From Streptomyces lienomycini (GTDB lineage Bacteria > Actinomycetota > Actinomycetes > Streptomycetales > Streptomycetaceae): DNA of 64,000 nt. Position 1 is the stretch's first letter; the number at the start of each line of letters is the position of its first letter. The notes beneath the pieces were generated by a model, which was given only the letters and a program-made list of their open reading frames with translations, was not told the origin of the DNA and made no database searches. The stretch spans positions 124,001 to 188,000 of the forward strand of contig NZ_CP116257.1 in NCBI RefSeq assembly GCF_027947595.1. Direction: 5' to 3'. This document shows positions 34,693 through 43,724 of this stretch, in pieces. Position numbers and translations under genes: made by a program.

Positions 34693-34715
34693 CCTTGATA
34701 CGGCACGTATCAAGG
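34693..34715 (-). promoter_or_regulatory. Hairpin abutting the helicase ribosome-binding site
   Basis: CCTTGATACG-TGC-CGTATCAAGG forms a perfect 10-bp stem with a 3-base loop in the helicase leader. The 3' arm ends in AAGG, the first half of the AAGGAAGG ribosome site, so folding should restrict initiation. As DNA it could equally be an operator. Confidence 0.6.
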
Positions 34716-34884
34716 GAGACCCGCAGCGGAAGAGCGGCGCAGGGAATCGCAAGAACGAGCCGGTCCCGGGCGATTTCGGCGTGGTGTGCCGGGAGGGCCG
34801 GGAGAATTGGTGAAAGCGGGGGAATCGAGTGCGGGGGGCACAGACCGTGGCCCCGCGGGGCGCCGTGCGCCCGGAAAAGCGGCG

Positions 34885-34920
34885 AGCTGGGGCCCGCACC
34901 CCAAGGTGCGGGCCCCAGCT
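34885..34920 (-). terminator. Terminator of second csp gene
   Basis: A perfect 16-bp stem AGCTGGGGCCCGCACC / GGTGCGGGCCCCAGCT with a CCAA/TTGG loop lies 18 bases after the csp stop. The core GGGCCCGCACC is shared with the terminator of the first csp. Confidence 0.85.
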
Positions 34921-34938
34921 GCGGAGTACGCGTGAGCG

Positions 34939-35421
<483 letters not shown>

Positions 35422-36279
35422 TCAGCCGAGGGCGGCGAGGTCCTCGTCGGTGAGGACGATCGAACCGGCGGCGACGTTCTCCTCCAGATGGGCCACGGAG
35501 CCGGTGCCGGGGATGGCCAGGGCGACGGGGGAGGAGGCCAGCAGCCGGGCCAGGGCGATCTGCGCGACCGTGGCGCCGTGCCGGTCCGCGACCTCGGCGA
35601 CACGGTCCCCGCCGGCGTCGCCCAGACCGCCGCCCAGCGGGAAGTAGGGCACGTGGGCGATCCCGGCCTCCTCGCAGCGGGCCAGTAGCTCCGTGTCGTC
35701 GCGCCGGTCGGTGCCGGAGCGGTTCTGGACGGCCGCGACGGGGGCGATCGCCCGCGCCTCGGCGAGGTGCCCGGCGGTCACGTGGCTGAGGCCCAGGTGC
35801 CGGATCAGGCCCTCCTCGCGCAGCGCGGCCAGCGCCTCGAAGCGGGCGGCGACGGACTCGCCGTGCGGGGGCGGCTCGATGCCGCCGATACGGAGGTAGA
35901 CGAGGTCGAGGCGGTCGACGCCCAGGCCCGCCAGGTTCTCCTCGACCAGTGCCCGCAGCGCGCCCGGGTCGGCGGTCGCCCGCAGACCGCCGTCCGGGGT
36001 GCGCAGCGGGCCGACCTTGGTGGCGATCACCAGGTGGGCCGGGTAGGGGTGCAGGGCCTCGCGGATCAGGTCGTTGGCGCGGACGGAGCCGTCGCCGCTG
36101 GTGTAGAAGGCGGCGGTGTCGATGTGGTCGACGCCGAGTTCCAGGGCACGGCGCAGCACGGCGCGACCGGTCTCCGGGTCCCGGGCGGGGCCGTGGAAGC
36201 TGTTGGTGGGCAGCCGCATGGCCCCGAAGCCGAGCCGCCCGATCGAAAGGTCGCCGCCGAGGCGGAAGTCGTCGCTCAT
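35422..36279 (-). CDS. Aldo/keto reductase
   Basis: A 285-residue TIM-barrel NADPH oxidoreductase. Catalytic Asp and Tyr are in HIDTAAFYT (about 52-57) and Lys in IATKVG (about 87). The usual catalytic His after the next strand is replaced in LVYLRIGG. NADPH-site segments near VAIPGTGS are present. Substrate unknown. It is divergent from a LuxR-like regulator. Confidence 0.9.
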   Translation of the reverse strand: MSDDFRLGGDLSIGRLGFGAMRLPTNSFHGPARDPETGRAVLRRALELGVDHIDTAAFYTSGDGSVRANDLIREALHPYPAHLVIATKVGPLRTPDGGLRATADPGALRALVEENLAGLGVDRLDLVYLRIGGIEPPPHGESVAARFEALAALREEGLIRHLGLSHVTAGHLAEARAIAPVAAVQNRSGTDRRDDTELLARCEEAGIAHVPYFPLGGGLGDAGGDRVAEVADRHGATVAQIALARLLASSPVALAIPGTGSVAHLEENVAAGSIVLTDEDLAALG

Positions 36280-36380
36280 GCCCTCAGCCTGCGAGGCGGG
36301 GCCCCCGCACGGCGACCCCCTGGCAGCTTGCTGCCACCCGGGCCCCGGAGCCCCGCGGCGTGATGCGTCACCATGGCCGT

Positions 36381-37034
36381 ATGGCAGAGAGCGTGACCGT
36401 CCACGGTGATCTGGAGCTGCTGGCCCGTGCCGGGCATCTCTTCTCCTCCGTGCGTGAGGAGTTCGTCTGCGCCGCGCGCGACCTCGACACCTGGCCGCGA
36501 CCCGCCGCCCGGCGGGTCGCCCGGGCGCGGGTGCGGGACAGCGGGGCCGCGCACGTGCGCAAGCTGCTGAGCCCGGCCGCGCTGGCCGACGAGGGCGGCC
36601 GGGCGCACCTGAGCGAGCTGGCGGCCCGGGGTGCCCGGGTACGTATCGCCGCCGGCGCCCTCCCGCACGAGACGATCATCATCGACCGGCGCTGCGCGAT
36701 CCTCGCCGGAGAGGACTCGCCCGGCGGCCGCGCGTACACGGTGACCACCGCGCCGGCCCTGGTCGGCGGCGTGCACGCCCTGTTCGAAGCCGCCTGGGGG
36801 GCGGCCACCGACCTCGGGACCTTCCTCCGGGGGGAGCGGCCGCACCTCGACGCCGGGAGCCGGACGGTGCTGCGCGCCCTGGGCTCGGGCGCCACCGACG
36901 AGGCCGCCGCGCGCGACCTGGGCATGTCGGTGCGCACCTACCGGCGCCGGGTCGCCGAACTGCTCGACGTCCTGGAGGCGGGATCGCGCTTCCAGGCGGG
37001 CGTGCGCGCGGGCGAACTCGGCCTGGGCGGCTGA
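36381..37034 (+). CDS. LuxR-family-like transcriptional regulator
   Basis: A 217-residue protein with a C-terminal LuxR-type HTH (about 160-210: GATDEAAARDLGMSVRTYRRRVAEL). The N-terminal part (LLSPAALAD, ARVRIAAGALPHETIIIDRRCAIL) matches the phospholipase-D-like sensor region of Streptomyces TrmB/LuxR hybrids, but the usual N-terminal TrmB HTH is missing. ATG 36381 lies 3-10 bases after other in-frame candidates. It is divergent from the aldo/keto reductase, its most likely target. Confidence 0.82.
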   Translation: MAESVTVHGDLELLARAGHLFSSVREEFVCAARDLDTWPRPAARRVARARVRDSGAAHVRKLLSPAALADEGGRAHLSELAARGARVRIAAGALPHETIIIDRRCAILAGEDSPGGRAYTVTTAPALVGGVHALFEAAWGAATDLGTFLRGERPHLDAGSRTVLRALGSGATDEAAARDLGMSVRTYRRRVAELLDVLEAGSRFQAGVRAGELGLGG

Positions 37035-37042
37035 CGGCCGGG

Positions 37043-37627
37043 CTACTTGCTGACGGCGAAGCGCATCAGGGCGTGCTCGTCGCCCTGCTTGATCTTGCCC
37101 GTCTCGTTGATGACCTCCAGCTTCCAGGAGCCGCCGACCCGCACGGCCTTGGCCACGGCGCAGCCGTTGTCCTGGCTGAGCAGGCTGGGCCAGATGTCGG
37201 CGACCTGCTGCGTGCTGCCGCCGGTCGCGTCGTAGACCTTGAAGCTGATGTTGCGGGCCTTCTGGAAGGCGCTGCCCTTCTTGTACGCGGCGGCCACGAA
37301 CACGATCGCCGTGATGGCGCTCGGGAGCCGCGCGAACTCGACGGTCACGGTCTCGTCGTCACCGTCCCCGTGTCCGGTCTGGTTGTCGCCGCTGTGCAGC
37401 AGCGAGCCGTTGCCCATGGGGTCGAGGGAGTCGAGGCCGGCGAGGCGTACCGGGTCCCCGCCCTGGAGGGCGACGGCGATCAGGTCGAGGTCGGTGCCGC
37501 TCTTGCGGCGCAGCTTGCCGAGCACTCCGCCGCTGCTGCCGGCCGTGGGGTCCCAGGAGACGCCGATGGACAGGTGGGTCACTCCGTCCAGGTCCGCCGG
37601 GCCGTCTTCCTTGGTGAGCGTGATCAT
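37043..37627 (-). CDS. terD: TerD-family protein
   Basis: A 194-residue TerD domain protein: LSIGVSWDPTA near the N-terminus and the calcium-binding acidic loop SGDNQTGHGDGDDE (about 80). TerD proteins bind calcium and act with TerB and TerZ in stress and tellurite resistance. The other Ter gene of the window (terB) is 29 kb away. GAGGATGACCCACAC precedes the ATG at 37627. Confidence 0.93.
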   Translation of the reverse strand: MITLTKEDGPADLDGVTHLSIGVSWDPTAGSSGGVLGKLRRKSGTDLDLIAVALQGGDPVRLAGLDSLDPMGNGSLLHSGDNQTGHGDGDDETVTVEFARLPSAITAIVFVAAAYKKGSAFQKARNISFKVYDATGGSTQQVADIWPSLLSQDNGCAVAKAVRVGGSWKLEVINETGKIKQGDEHALMRFAVSK

Positions 37628-37766
37628 GTGTGGGTCATCCTCCGTGGTCGTACCTGTGCCGCCGAGTGTGCCTGGCGCCCCGGGGCGCCGACAGGGCGGG
37701 TCCGCGACCCGGGAGGCAGGCGGTCAGTTTTCGAGAAGCACCGGGGAGGGTGCCGCCCCTACCGTC

Positions 37767-38393
37767 ATGGACATGAACTCCATCGACTCCGTCACCCTGG
37801 AGGTGGCCGACACCGAGGCCGCCGCCCGTTTCTACTCCGAGGCCTTCGGCCTCGACCCGTCGCGGGTGCGCGTGCGGGCCAGTGACGCCCCGACGGACGG
37901 CTTCCGCGGCTTCACCCTGTCGCTCGTGGTCGCCCAGCCGGGCAACGTCGACGCGCTCTTCGCCGCCGCCCTCGACGCCGGTGCCACCGTCCTCAAGCCC
38001 GCCGCGAAGTCGCTGTGGGGCTACGGCGGAGTCCTGCGGGCCCCGGACGGCACGGTCTGGCAGATCGCCACGTCGGCGAAGAAGGACACCGCCCCGGTCA
38101 CCCGCGACGTCGACGAGATCGTGCTCCTCCTCGGCGTCGAGGACGTCAAGGCCAGCAAGCAGTTCTACGTCGGGCGGGGCCTGACCGTCGGCAAGAGCTT
38201 CGGCGGCAAGTACGTCGAGTTCGCCACCGGCACGGGCACCGTCAAGCTCTCCCTCTACAAGCGCCGCGCCCTCGCGAAGGTCGCCGGCGTCCCCGCCGAG
38301 GGCAGTGGATCCCACCGGCTCGTGCTCTGTGGCGCCACCCAGGCGTTCGACGACCCGGACGGCTTCGCCTGGGGGCCGGAACTCAGCCTGTGA
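37767..38393 (+). CDS. VOC (glyoxalase/bleomycin-resistance) family protein
   Basis: A 208-residue protein with two beta-alpha-beta-beta-beta modules (about 1-100 and 115-208): SVTLEVADTEAAARFYSEAF, then IVLLLGVEDVKASKQFYVG. ATG 37767 follows a TACCGT -10 and is probably leaderless; ATG 37773 is possible. Members bind metals or sequester antibiotics; specific activity unknown. Confidence 0.9.
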   Translation: MDMNSIDSVTLEVADTEAAARFYSEAFGLDPSRVRVRASDAPTDGFRGFTLSLVVAQPGNVDALFAAALDAGATVLKPAAKSLWGYGGVLRAPDGTVWQIATSAKKDTAPVTRDVDEIVLLLGVEDVKASKQFYVGRGLTVGKSFGGKYVEFATGTGTVKLSLYKRRALAKVAGVPAEGSGSHRLVLCGATQAFDDPDGFAWGPELSL

Positions 38394-38412
38394 TCCGTTC
38401 GTCTTCCTGTGC

Positions 38413-39870
38413 ATGTCATCACGGGTAACTTCGCGGATACGCGAGCCGCGGCCGCGGGCGAGACTCTGGGCCGTGGCGGGCGCGGCGACCCTCGCGTTCC
38501 TCATCGCGCTGGAGATCGCCGCACGTCGCTACGGCCTGCCGGGGCCGATGACCAACCAGGCCAAGGAACTGGTGTTCGCGCCCGCGTCGGGGCCGCTGCT
38601 CTACGCCGGTCTGGCGCTGACGATGGTGGTCCTCACCTGGCGGCAGCGGTTCGTCGCGATGGCCGCCGCGGTGGGCGTCGATCTCGTCGTCGCACTGGTG
38701 CGGTGGACGGCGGACGACTCCGTGACCGGCAGCCACTCCTTCGGCAACGGCGCGCTGTGGGCGATCCTGGGCTGCGCGGCCGTCGCCGTGACGCGCCGCA
38801 CCGGGCGGGAGCGGATCCTGCTGCTGAAGGGCGTCGGACTCGGTCTCCTGCTGGTGGCCGGCCGCAAGACGGGTGACGCCTGGCTGCTGATCACGTCGAA
38901 GACCCGCCCGGACGTGCTCGACCCGTACGTGGCCACCGCCGACCACGCGCTCGGCAACCCGTCGTGGCTGATGGGCCGGCTCGTCAGGGCCACGGGCCCG
39001 GTCGGCGAGCACCTGCTCGACTGGGTCTACGCACAACTCGCCGTGGCCGCGGTCGTCGTCGCGCTGTACCAGTTGCGCAGGGTGGCGGACGAACGCCGCT
39101 TCCCGCGCCACCACCTGGTCCGCACCTTCCTGGTGATCGGCCTTCTCGGCCCGGCCGTCTACATGGTCTTCCCGGTCGTCGGGCCGGTCTTCGCCTACGG
39201 CACCGGGGCGTTCGGCACCGGCGGAGAGCAGTGGGCGATCGCCAACCTGTGGCCGGACACGCTGCCGCCGGTCGCCGCGCCGCAGCCGTTCACGTACGAC
39301 GGGGTCACCCCCCGCAACTGCATGCCCAGCCTGCACACGGCGTGGGCCACCGTGATCTTCATCCACTCCCGCAGGGCACCCCGGGTGCTGCGCTTCGCAG
39401 GAACGTTTTGGCTGGTCGCCACGCTCACCGCGACGCTCGGGTTCGGCTATCACTACGCCATCGACCTCCTCGCCGGTGCGGTGTTCGCGGTCACGGTCGA
39501 GGCGGCGCTGCGGGCGTTCGACCGCGGCTGGGACCGGTCGGGGACCGGGCTCGTCGCCCACGGCGTGGTGGTGTTCGCCGCGATCCTGACCGCGACCCGC
39601 TACCTCGCGCCGGAGATGGCCCGGCACCCGTGGGTCTTCGGCCCGCTCCTGGTCCTGGCGGCGGCCTCGGTGCTCCACGCCTACGCGCGCACCACGAAGA
39701 GCTGGGCCCCGCTGCCCGCGGTGCCGGCCCAGCGAGCGGAACCGCGGCTGGAGTCGGCCCCGGAGGCCCCGGAGGCCCCGGAGGCCGTGGAGGCCCCGGA
39801 GGCCCCGGAAGCCCCGGGTGCTCCGCTGGTTCTCGGCCCTCGGTCCGGGGCGGTAGGCGAGGAGGCGTAG
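38413..39870 (+). CDS. PAP2-family phosphatase, inositolphosphotransferase-like membrane protein
   Basis: A 485-residue membrane protein with about ten helices. PAP2 motifs are NCMPSLHTAW (about 300) and FGYHYAIDLLAG (about 340), as in the Aur1/Ipt1-like actinobacterial group that handles phospholipid head groups. The C-terminus is a repeat of EAPEAP units (about 450-475). It is 19 bases downstream of the VOC gene. A bidirectional terminator overlaps its stop. Confidence 0.88.
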   Translation: MSSRVTSRIREPRPRARLWAVAGAATLAFLIALEIAARRYGLPGPMTNQAKELVFAPASGPLLYAGLALTMVVLTWRQRFVAMAAAVGVDLVVALVRWTADDSVTGSHSFGNGALWAILGCAAVAVTRRTGRERILLLKGVGLGLLLVAGRKTGDAWLLITSKTRPDVLDPYVATADHALGNPSWLMGRLVRATGPVGEHLLDWVYAQLAVAAVVVALYQLRRVADERRFPRHHLVRTFLVIGLLGPAVYMVFPVVGPVFAYGTGAFGTGGEQWAIANLWPDTLPPVAAPQPFTYDGVTPRNCMPSLHTAWATVIFIHSRRAPRVLRFAGTFWLVATLTATLGFGYHYAIDLLAGAVFAVTVEAALRAFDRGWDRSGTGLVAHGVVVFAAILTATRYLAPEMARHPWVFGPLLVLAAASVLHAYARTTKSWAPLPAVPAQRAEPRLESAPEAPEAPEAVEAPEAPEAPGAPLVLGPRSGAVGEEA

Positions 39871-39896
39871 CCCGTCGGTCCGGCGGGCTACGCCTC
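39862..39896 (+). terminator. Terminator overlapping the PAP2 gene stop
   Basis: A perfect 13-bp stem GAGGCGTAGCCCG / CGGGCTACGCCTC with a 9-base loop includes the TAG stop codon in its 5' arm. Confidence 0.7.
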
Positions 39897-39917
39897 GGTG
39901 CTGGCGCCACCCGCATC

Positions 39918-39945
39918 GTGATGGCGCCATGCGTGGCGCCATCAC
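39918..39945. promoter_or_regulatory. 28-bp palindrome, RHH operator candidate 1
   Basis: Arms GTGATGGCGCCA and TGGCGCCATCAC are perfect inverted repeats around TGCG. Each arm contains the TGGCGCCA half-palindrome also seen at 40031-40051 and, as TGGTGCCA/TGGCACCA, at 43644-43673. It lies 116 bases upstream of the ribbon-helix-helix gene. Confidence 0.65.
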
Positions 39946-40030
39946 GGCGCCGGGCAATGTGTCGGCGTTTCCGCAGTTCAGAGGGGTGAGCCTCGCGGCC
40001 CCGTGATTTCGATGTCGTAAGAGGTTGCGC

Positions 40031-40051
40031 GTGGCGCCATCGTGGTGCCAC
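40031..40051. promoter_or_regulatory. RHH operator candidate 2, autoregulatory position
   Basis: GTGGCGCCA-TCG-TGGTGCCAC is an inverted repeat with one mismatch, 10 bases upstream of the regulator start codon, where bound protein would block transcription. Confidence 0.65.
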
Positions 40052-40060
40052 CATGGCGTC

Positions 40061-40576
40061 ATGGACCTCACCCCGTATGTCGACACCCTCCGCCGCGAAC
40101 TCGCGGTGGCCGCCGAAGCCGGTGGCGACGAAGCCCGCGAGTTGGCCGAGCGGCTGATCGCCCCGCTGGAGTCGGCGACCCGGCTGACCATGCTCAACGT
40201 GCTCTCGGCCGCGATGGACGAGATCACCCGCGAACTGGCCCCCGGTTCGGTCGACGTACGGCTGCGCGGACTCGACCCCGACTTCGTGGTGACGCCGCCG
40301 CCCACCGACGGCGGAGCCGCGGCCCCCGCCGCGCCCGTCGAGGCGCTCAGGACGCAGGCGCCCGCCGAGGGCGACGAAGGCGGCACCGCCCGCGTCAACC
40401 TGCGCCTGCCGGCCCACCTCAAGACGCGCGCCGAGGAAGCCGCGAGCCGCGAGGGGCTGTCGGTCAACGCCTGGCTGGTGCGGGCCGTGTCGGCCGCGGT
40501 CGACGGCGGCGGCGCACCGCGCACCGCGGAGCGGGCGCGCAACGTCGGACAGAGCTTCACGGGCTGGGTGCGCTAG
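40061..40576 (+). CDS. Ribbon-helix-helix (HicB/Arc-like) transcriptional regulator
   Basis: A 171-residue protein. The C-terminal part (about 108-150: ARVNLRLPAHLKTRAEEAAS, GLSVNAWLVRAV) is a ribbon-helix-helix DNA-binding domain. The N-terminal 70 residues are helical and may oligomerise; a Pro/Ala linker joins them. No toxin gene is beside it, so it acts as a free regulator rather than a TA antitoxin. Operator-like palindromes lie directly upstream, and the DUF4097-ABC operon follows 151 bases downstream. Confidence 0.87.
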   Translation: MDLTPYVDTLRRELAVAAEAGGDEARELAERLIAPLESATRLTMLNVLSAAMDEITRELAPGSVDVRLRGLDPDFVVTPPPTDGGAAAPAAPVEALRTQAPAEGDEGGTARVNLRLPAHLKTRAEEAASREGLSVNAWLVRAVSAAVDGGGAPRTAERARNVGQSFTGWVR

Positions 40577-40727
40577 CACCCCGCGCCACCCGACCCCCGC
40601 CCAGTCGCGCCCCCCGGCCACCGCTCCCGCGGCCCTCGCGCCCGCACTCCGAGAGAACCACCGCACAGCGCTCACACCACGTCCCACCAGCGGGGACACC
40701 CCACGGACTCAAGAGGACGGTACAGCC

Positions 40728-41570
40728 ATGCCTTCTTTCGACACTCCCCAGCCGATCGCGGTGACCGCTCACGTCGGCGCCGGTTCCGTCCGGTTCACCG
40801 CGGGCGACCGGCTCGACACGGTCGTCGAGGTGCGGCCCGGCGACCCCGAGCGGGACAAGGACGTACGGGCCGCCGAGCAGACCGAGGTCTCGTTCGCGAG
40901 CGGCGTCCTGACGATCAGCACGAAGGAGCGCCGCTTCATCGGGCCCTCCGGCACCGTCGACGTGGCGGTGGAGCTGCCCGAGGGCTCACGCGTCGACGTG
41001 GACGGCTCCTGGACCCAGGTCCTCGGCGAGGGCCGGCTCGGCGAGGTCCGGGTGAAGACCCCGGGCGGCGACGTCCGCCTGGACACGACGGGGCCGCTCC
41101 AGCTCACCGCCTCCCACGGCTCGGTCACCGTGGACCGGGTCGAGGGCTCGGCCGAGATCACCACCAGCTCCGGCAGCGTCCGCGTCGGCGTCCTCGACGG
41201 CCCGGCCGTACTGAAGAACTCGCACGGCTCCACGACCGTCGGCGCCGCCCTCGCCGACCTGCGGGTGAAGAACGCCAACGGCGACATCAACGTCGCCCGC
41301 GCCGAGGCATCGCTCACCGCCACCACCGCCCACGGCACCCTGCGGGTGGACGAGGTGGCCCGCGGCGAGATCCGGCTGGAGACCTCCTACGGCGCCATCG
41401 AGGTCGGCGTCCGCGAGGGCACGGCCGCCTGGCTCGACGTCCAGTCGACCGGCGGGCAGGTGCGCAACTCCCTCACCGCGTCCGGCAGCCCCGTGGAGAG
41501 CGAGGAGACCGTCAAGGTCCACGCCCGCACCCGGTACGGCAACATCGACGTCCGCCGCGCCAAGGTTTGA
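40728..41570 (+). CDS. DUF4097 beta-strand repeat protein
   Basis: A 280-residue right-handed beta-repeat protein with alternating units such as GSVTVDRVEGSAEITTSSGS and GDINVARAEASLTATTAHGT, typical of DUF4097/adhesin-like proteins. It has no signal peptide. AAGAGGACGG precedes the ATG. These proteins often accompany DrrAB-type exporters and RHH regulators in Streptomyces, as here. Function unknown. Confidence 0.92.
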   Translation: MPSFDTPQPIAVTAHVGAGSVRFTAGDRLDTVVEVRPGDPERDKDVRAAEQTEVSFASGVLTISTKERRFIGPSGTVDVAVELPEGSRVDVDGSWTQVLGEGRLGEVRVKTPGGDVRLDTTGPLQLTASHGSVTVDRVEGSAEITTSSGSVRVGVLDGPAVLKNSHGSTTVGAALADLRVKNANGDINVARAEASLTATTAHGTLRVDEVARGEIRLETSYGAIEVGVREGTAAWLDVQSTGGQVRNSLTASGSPVESEETVKVHARTRYGNIDVRRAKV

Positions 41571-41676
41571 GCGCCGCCCCCGGGGGGCGCCGCCGCCCCG
41601 GCGCCCCCTCACCTCAGTCGCCCCACCCTCAGTCGCCCCACCCCCAGTCACCCCATCCCTCGAACGGGAGGGCTCC

Positions 41677-42708
41677 ATGCCTTCGTCTGTCATGCCCACG
41701 ACCACACAGGCCGGCCCGCAGGCCCCCGCCGCCGTCTCCGCCACCGGCCTGCGCAAGTCCTACGGCGACAAGACCGTCCTCGACGGCATCGACCTGCGCA
41801 TCCCGGCCGGGTCCGTGTTCGCGCTGCTCGGGCCGAACGGGGCCGGCAAGACCACCACCGTGCAGATCCTCTCCACCCTCGTCACCCCCGACGCCGGCGA
41901 CATCCGCGTCGGCGGCCACGACCTCGCCACCGCCCCGCAGGACGTGCGCGGCGCCATCGGCGTCACCGGCCAGTTCTCGGCCGTGGACGGCCTGATCACC
42001 GGCGAGGAGAACATGCTCCTCATGGCGGACCTGCACCTGCTCCCCCGGCGCGAGGGCCGGCGGGTCGCCGCCGAGCTGCTGGAACGCTTCGGACTCACCG
42101 AGGCCGCGAAGAAGCCCGCCTCCACCTACTCGGGCGGCATGAAGCGCCGCCTCGACATCGCCATGACCCTCGTCGGCGCCCCCCGGGTCATCTTCCTCGA
42201 CGAGCCCACCACCGGCCTCGACCCCCGCTCCCGCCACAACATGTGGCAGATCATCCGCGAACTCGTCACCGGCGGCGTCACCGTCTTCCTCACCACCCAG
42301 TACCTGGAGGAGGCCGACGAACTCGCCGACCGCATCGCCGTGCTCCACGACGGGAGGATCGCCGCCGAAGGCACCGCCGAGGAACTGAAGCGGATCGTCC
42401 CCGGCGGACACGTCCGGCTCCGCTTCACCGACCCGGACGCCTACCGCGACGCCGCCGGCGCACTGGCCGAGAGCACCCGGGACGACGACTCCCTCACCCT
42501 GCAGATCCCCAGCGACGGCAGCCAGCGCGACCTGCGCTCCGTCCTCGACCGCCTGGACGGCGCGGGCGTCGAGGCCGACGAACTCACCGTCCACACCCCC
42601 GACCTCGACGACGTCTTCTTCGCCCTCACCGGTGGCACCGGCGTCCCCGCCCAGTCCGACGCGACCCCCGACGCGACCCCCGACGCGACCAAGGAGACGG
42701 CCCGATGA
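41677..42708 (+). CDS. DrrA-type ABC transporter ATPase
   Basis: A 343-residue ATPase of the daunorubicin-resistance family: Walker A GPNGAGKTT (about 51), signature YSGGMKRR (about 150), Walker B VIFLDEPTTGLDP (about 168) and the DrrA-specific C-terminal domain (about 230-330). The tail carries a small repeat (DATPDATPDAT). GAGGG precedes the ATG. The permease gene overlaps by ATGA. The pair should export a hydrophobic compound. Confidence 0.95.
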   Translation: MPSSVMPTTTQAGPQAPAAVSATGLRKSYGDKTVLDGIDLRIPAGSVFALLGPNGAGKTTTVQILSTLVTPDAGDIRVGGHDLATAPQDVRGAIGVTGQFSAVDGLITGEENMLLMADLHLLPRREGRRVAAELLERFGLTEAAKKPASTYSGGMKRRLDIAMTLVGAPRVIFLDEPTTGLDPRSRHNMWQIIRELVTGGVTVFLTTQYLEEADELADRIAVLHDGRIAAEGTAEELKRIVPGGHVRLRFTDPDAYRDAAGALAESTRDDDSLTLQIPSDGSQRDLRSVLDRLDGAGVEADELTVHTPDLDDVFFALTGGTGVPAQSDATPDATPDATKETAR

Positions 42709-43496
42709 GCACCCTCACCCTCGCCGCACGCAACTCGTCCACCATGCTGCGCCGCAACCTCCTGCACGCGCGCCGCTACCCCTCCCTCACCCTGAACCTG
42801 CTGCTCACGCCGATCATGCTGTTCCTGCTCTTCGTCTACGTCTTCGGCGACACGATGAGCGCGGGCATGGGCGGCGGCACCGCCGACCGCTCCGCCTACA
42901 TCGCCTACCTGGTGCCGGGTCTGCTGCTCATGACCATCGGCAGCACCACGGTCGGCACCGCGGTCTCCGTCTCCAACGACATGTCCGAGGGCATCGTCGC
43001 CCGCTTCCGCACCATGCCCATCCACCGCGGCTCCGTGATGACCGGGCACGTCGTCGGAAGCGTGCTGCAGTCCGTGGCCAGCGTGGTGCTCGTCGGCGCC
43101 GTCGCCGCGGCGGCCGGCTTCCGCTCCACCGACGCCACCGTCCTGGAGTGGCTCGCGGCCGTCGCCCTGGTCACCCTGTTCGCCACGGCGCTCACCTGGA
43201 TCGCGGTCGGCATGGGCCTGGTCAGCCCGAACGCCGAGGCCGCGAGCAACAACGCCCTGCCGCTGATCTTCCTGCCGCTCATCTCCAGCACCTTCGTCCC
43301 CATCGACGCGATGCCGGGCTGGTTCCGGCCGATCGCCGAGTACCAGCCCTTCACGCCCGTCGTCGAGACCCTGCGCGGCCTGCTCCTCGGCAGCGGGATC
43401 GGCCACAACGGCTGGCTCGCCCTCGCCTGGTGCGTCGCCCTCTGCGCGCTCGGCTACTTCTGGTCGAAGGCGGTCTTCGACCGCGACCCGAAGTAG
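42705..43496 (+). CDS. DrrB-type ABC transporter permease
   Basis: A 263-residue ABC-2 permease with six predicted helices and the family motif near LPLIFLPLISSTFVPIDAMP (about 190). It starts within the stop of the ATPase gene. A 15-bp terminator stem follows 46 bases downstream. Confidence 0.94.
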   Translation: MSTLTLAARNSSTMLRRNLLHARRYPSLTLNLLLTPIMLFLLFVYVFGDTMSAGMGGGTADRSAYIAYLVPGLLLMTIGSTTVGTAVSVSNDMSEGIVARFRTMPIHRGSVMTGHVVGSVLQSVASVVLVGAVAAAAGFRSTDATVLEWLAAVALVTLFATALTWIAVGMGLVSPNAEAASNNALPLIFLPLISSTFVPIDAMPGWFRPIAEYQPFTPVVETLRGLLLGSGIGHNGWLALAWCVALCALGYFWSKAVFDRDPK

Positions 43497-43541
43497 GGCG
43501 GCCATCTCGGCGGGCGGGCGCCCGCCACCCGGTTCCCGCCC

Positions 43542-43580
43542 AGGGCGGCGCACCCGACACCTCGCCGGGTGCGCCGCCCT
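43542..43580 (+). terminator. Terminator of the DUF4097-ABC operon
   Basis: A perfect 15-bp stem AGGGCGGCGCACCCG / CGGGTGCGCCGCCCT with a 9-base loop. Confidence 0.75.
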
Positions 43581-43643
43581 CGCACGTGGCCCGGCCACCG
43601 CACGAAGCGGACGAAGCAGGCAGTGCCAAAAATGATGCATACG

Positions 43644-43673
43644 TGGTGCCAGTTATGTGCCATGATGGCACCA
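43644..43673. promoter_or_regulatory. RHH operator candidate 3, before the GtrA-like gene
   Basis: TGGTGCCA (43644-43651) and TGGCACCA (43666-43673) form a perfect inverted repeat around a 14-base spacer that includes a further ATGTGCCAT half-site. The arms match the palindromes before the RHH gene. Confidence 0.6.
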
Positions 43674-43724
43674 TCGATGGCGCGGCACCGCCGTGCGCAG
43701 GTCGGCGGAGGGGGACGGACGGCC

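Noticed and set aside
40061-40576. A toxin-antitoxin module of HicAB type
   Set aside because: No HicA-like or other toxin gene lies on either side.
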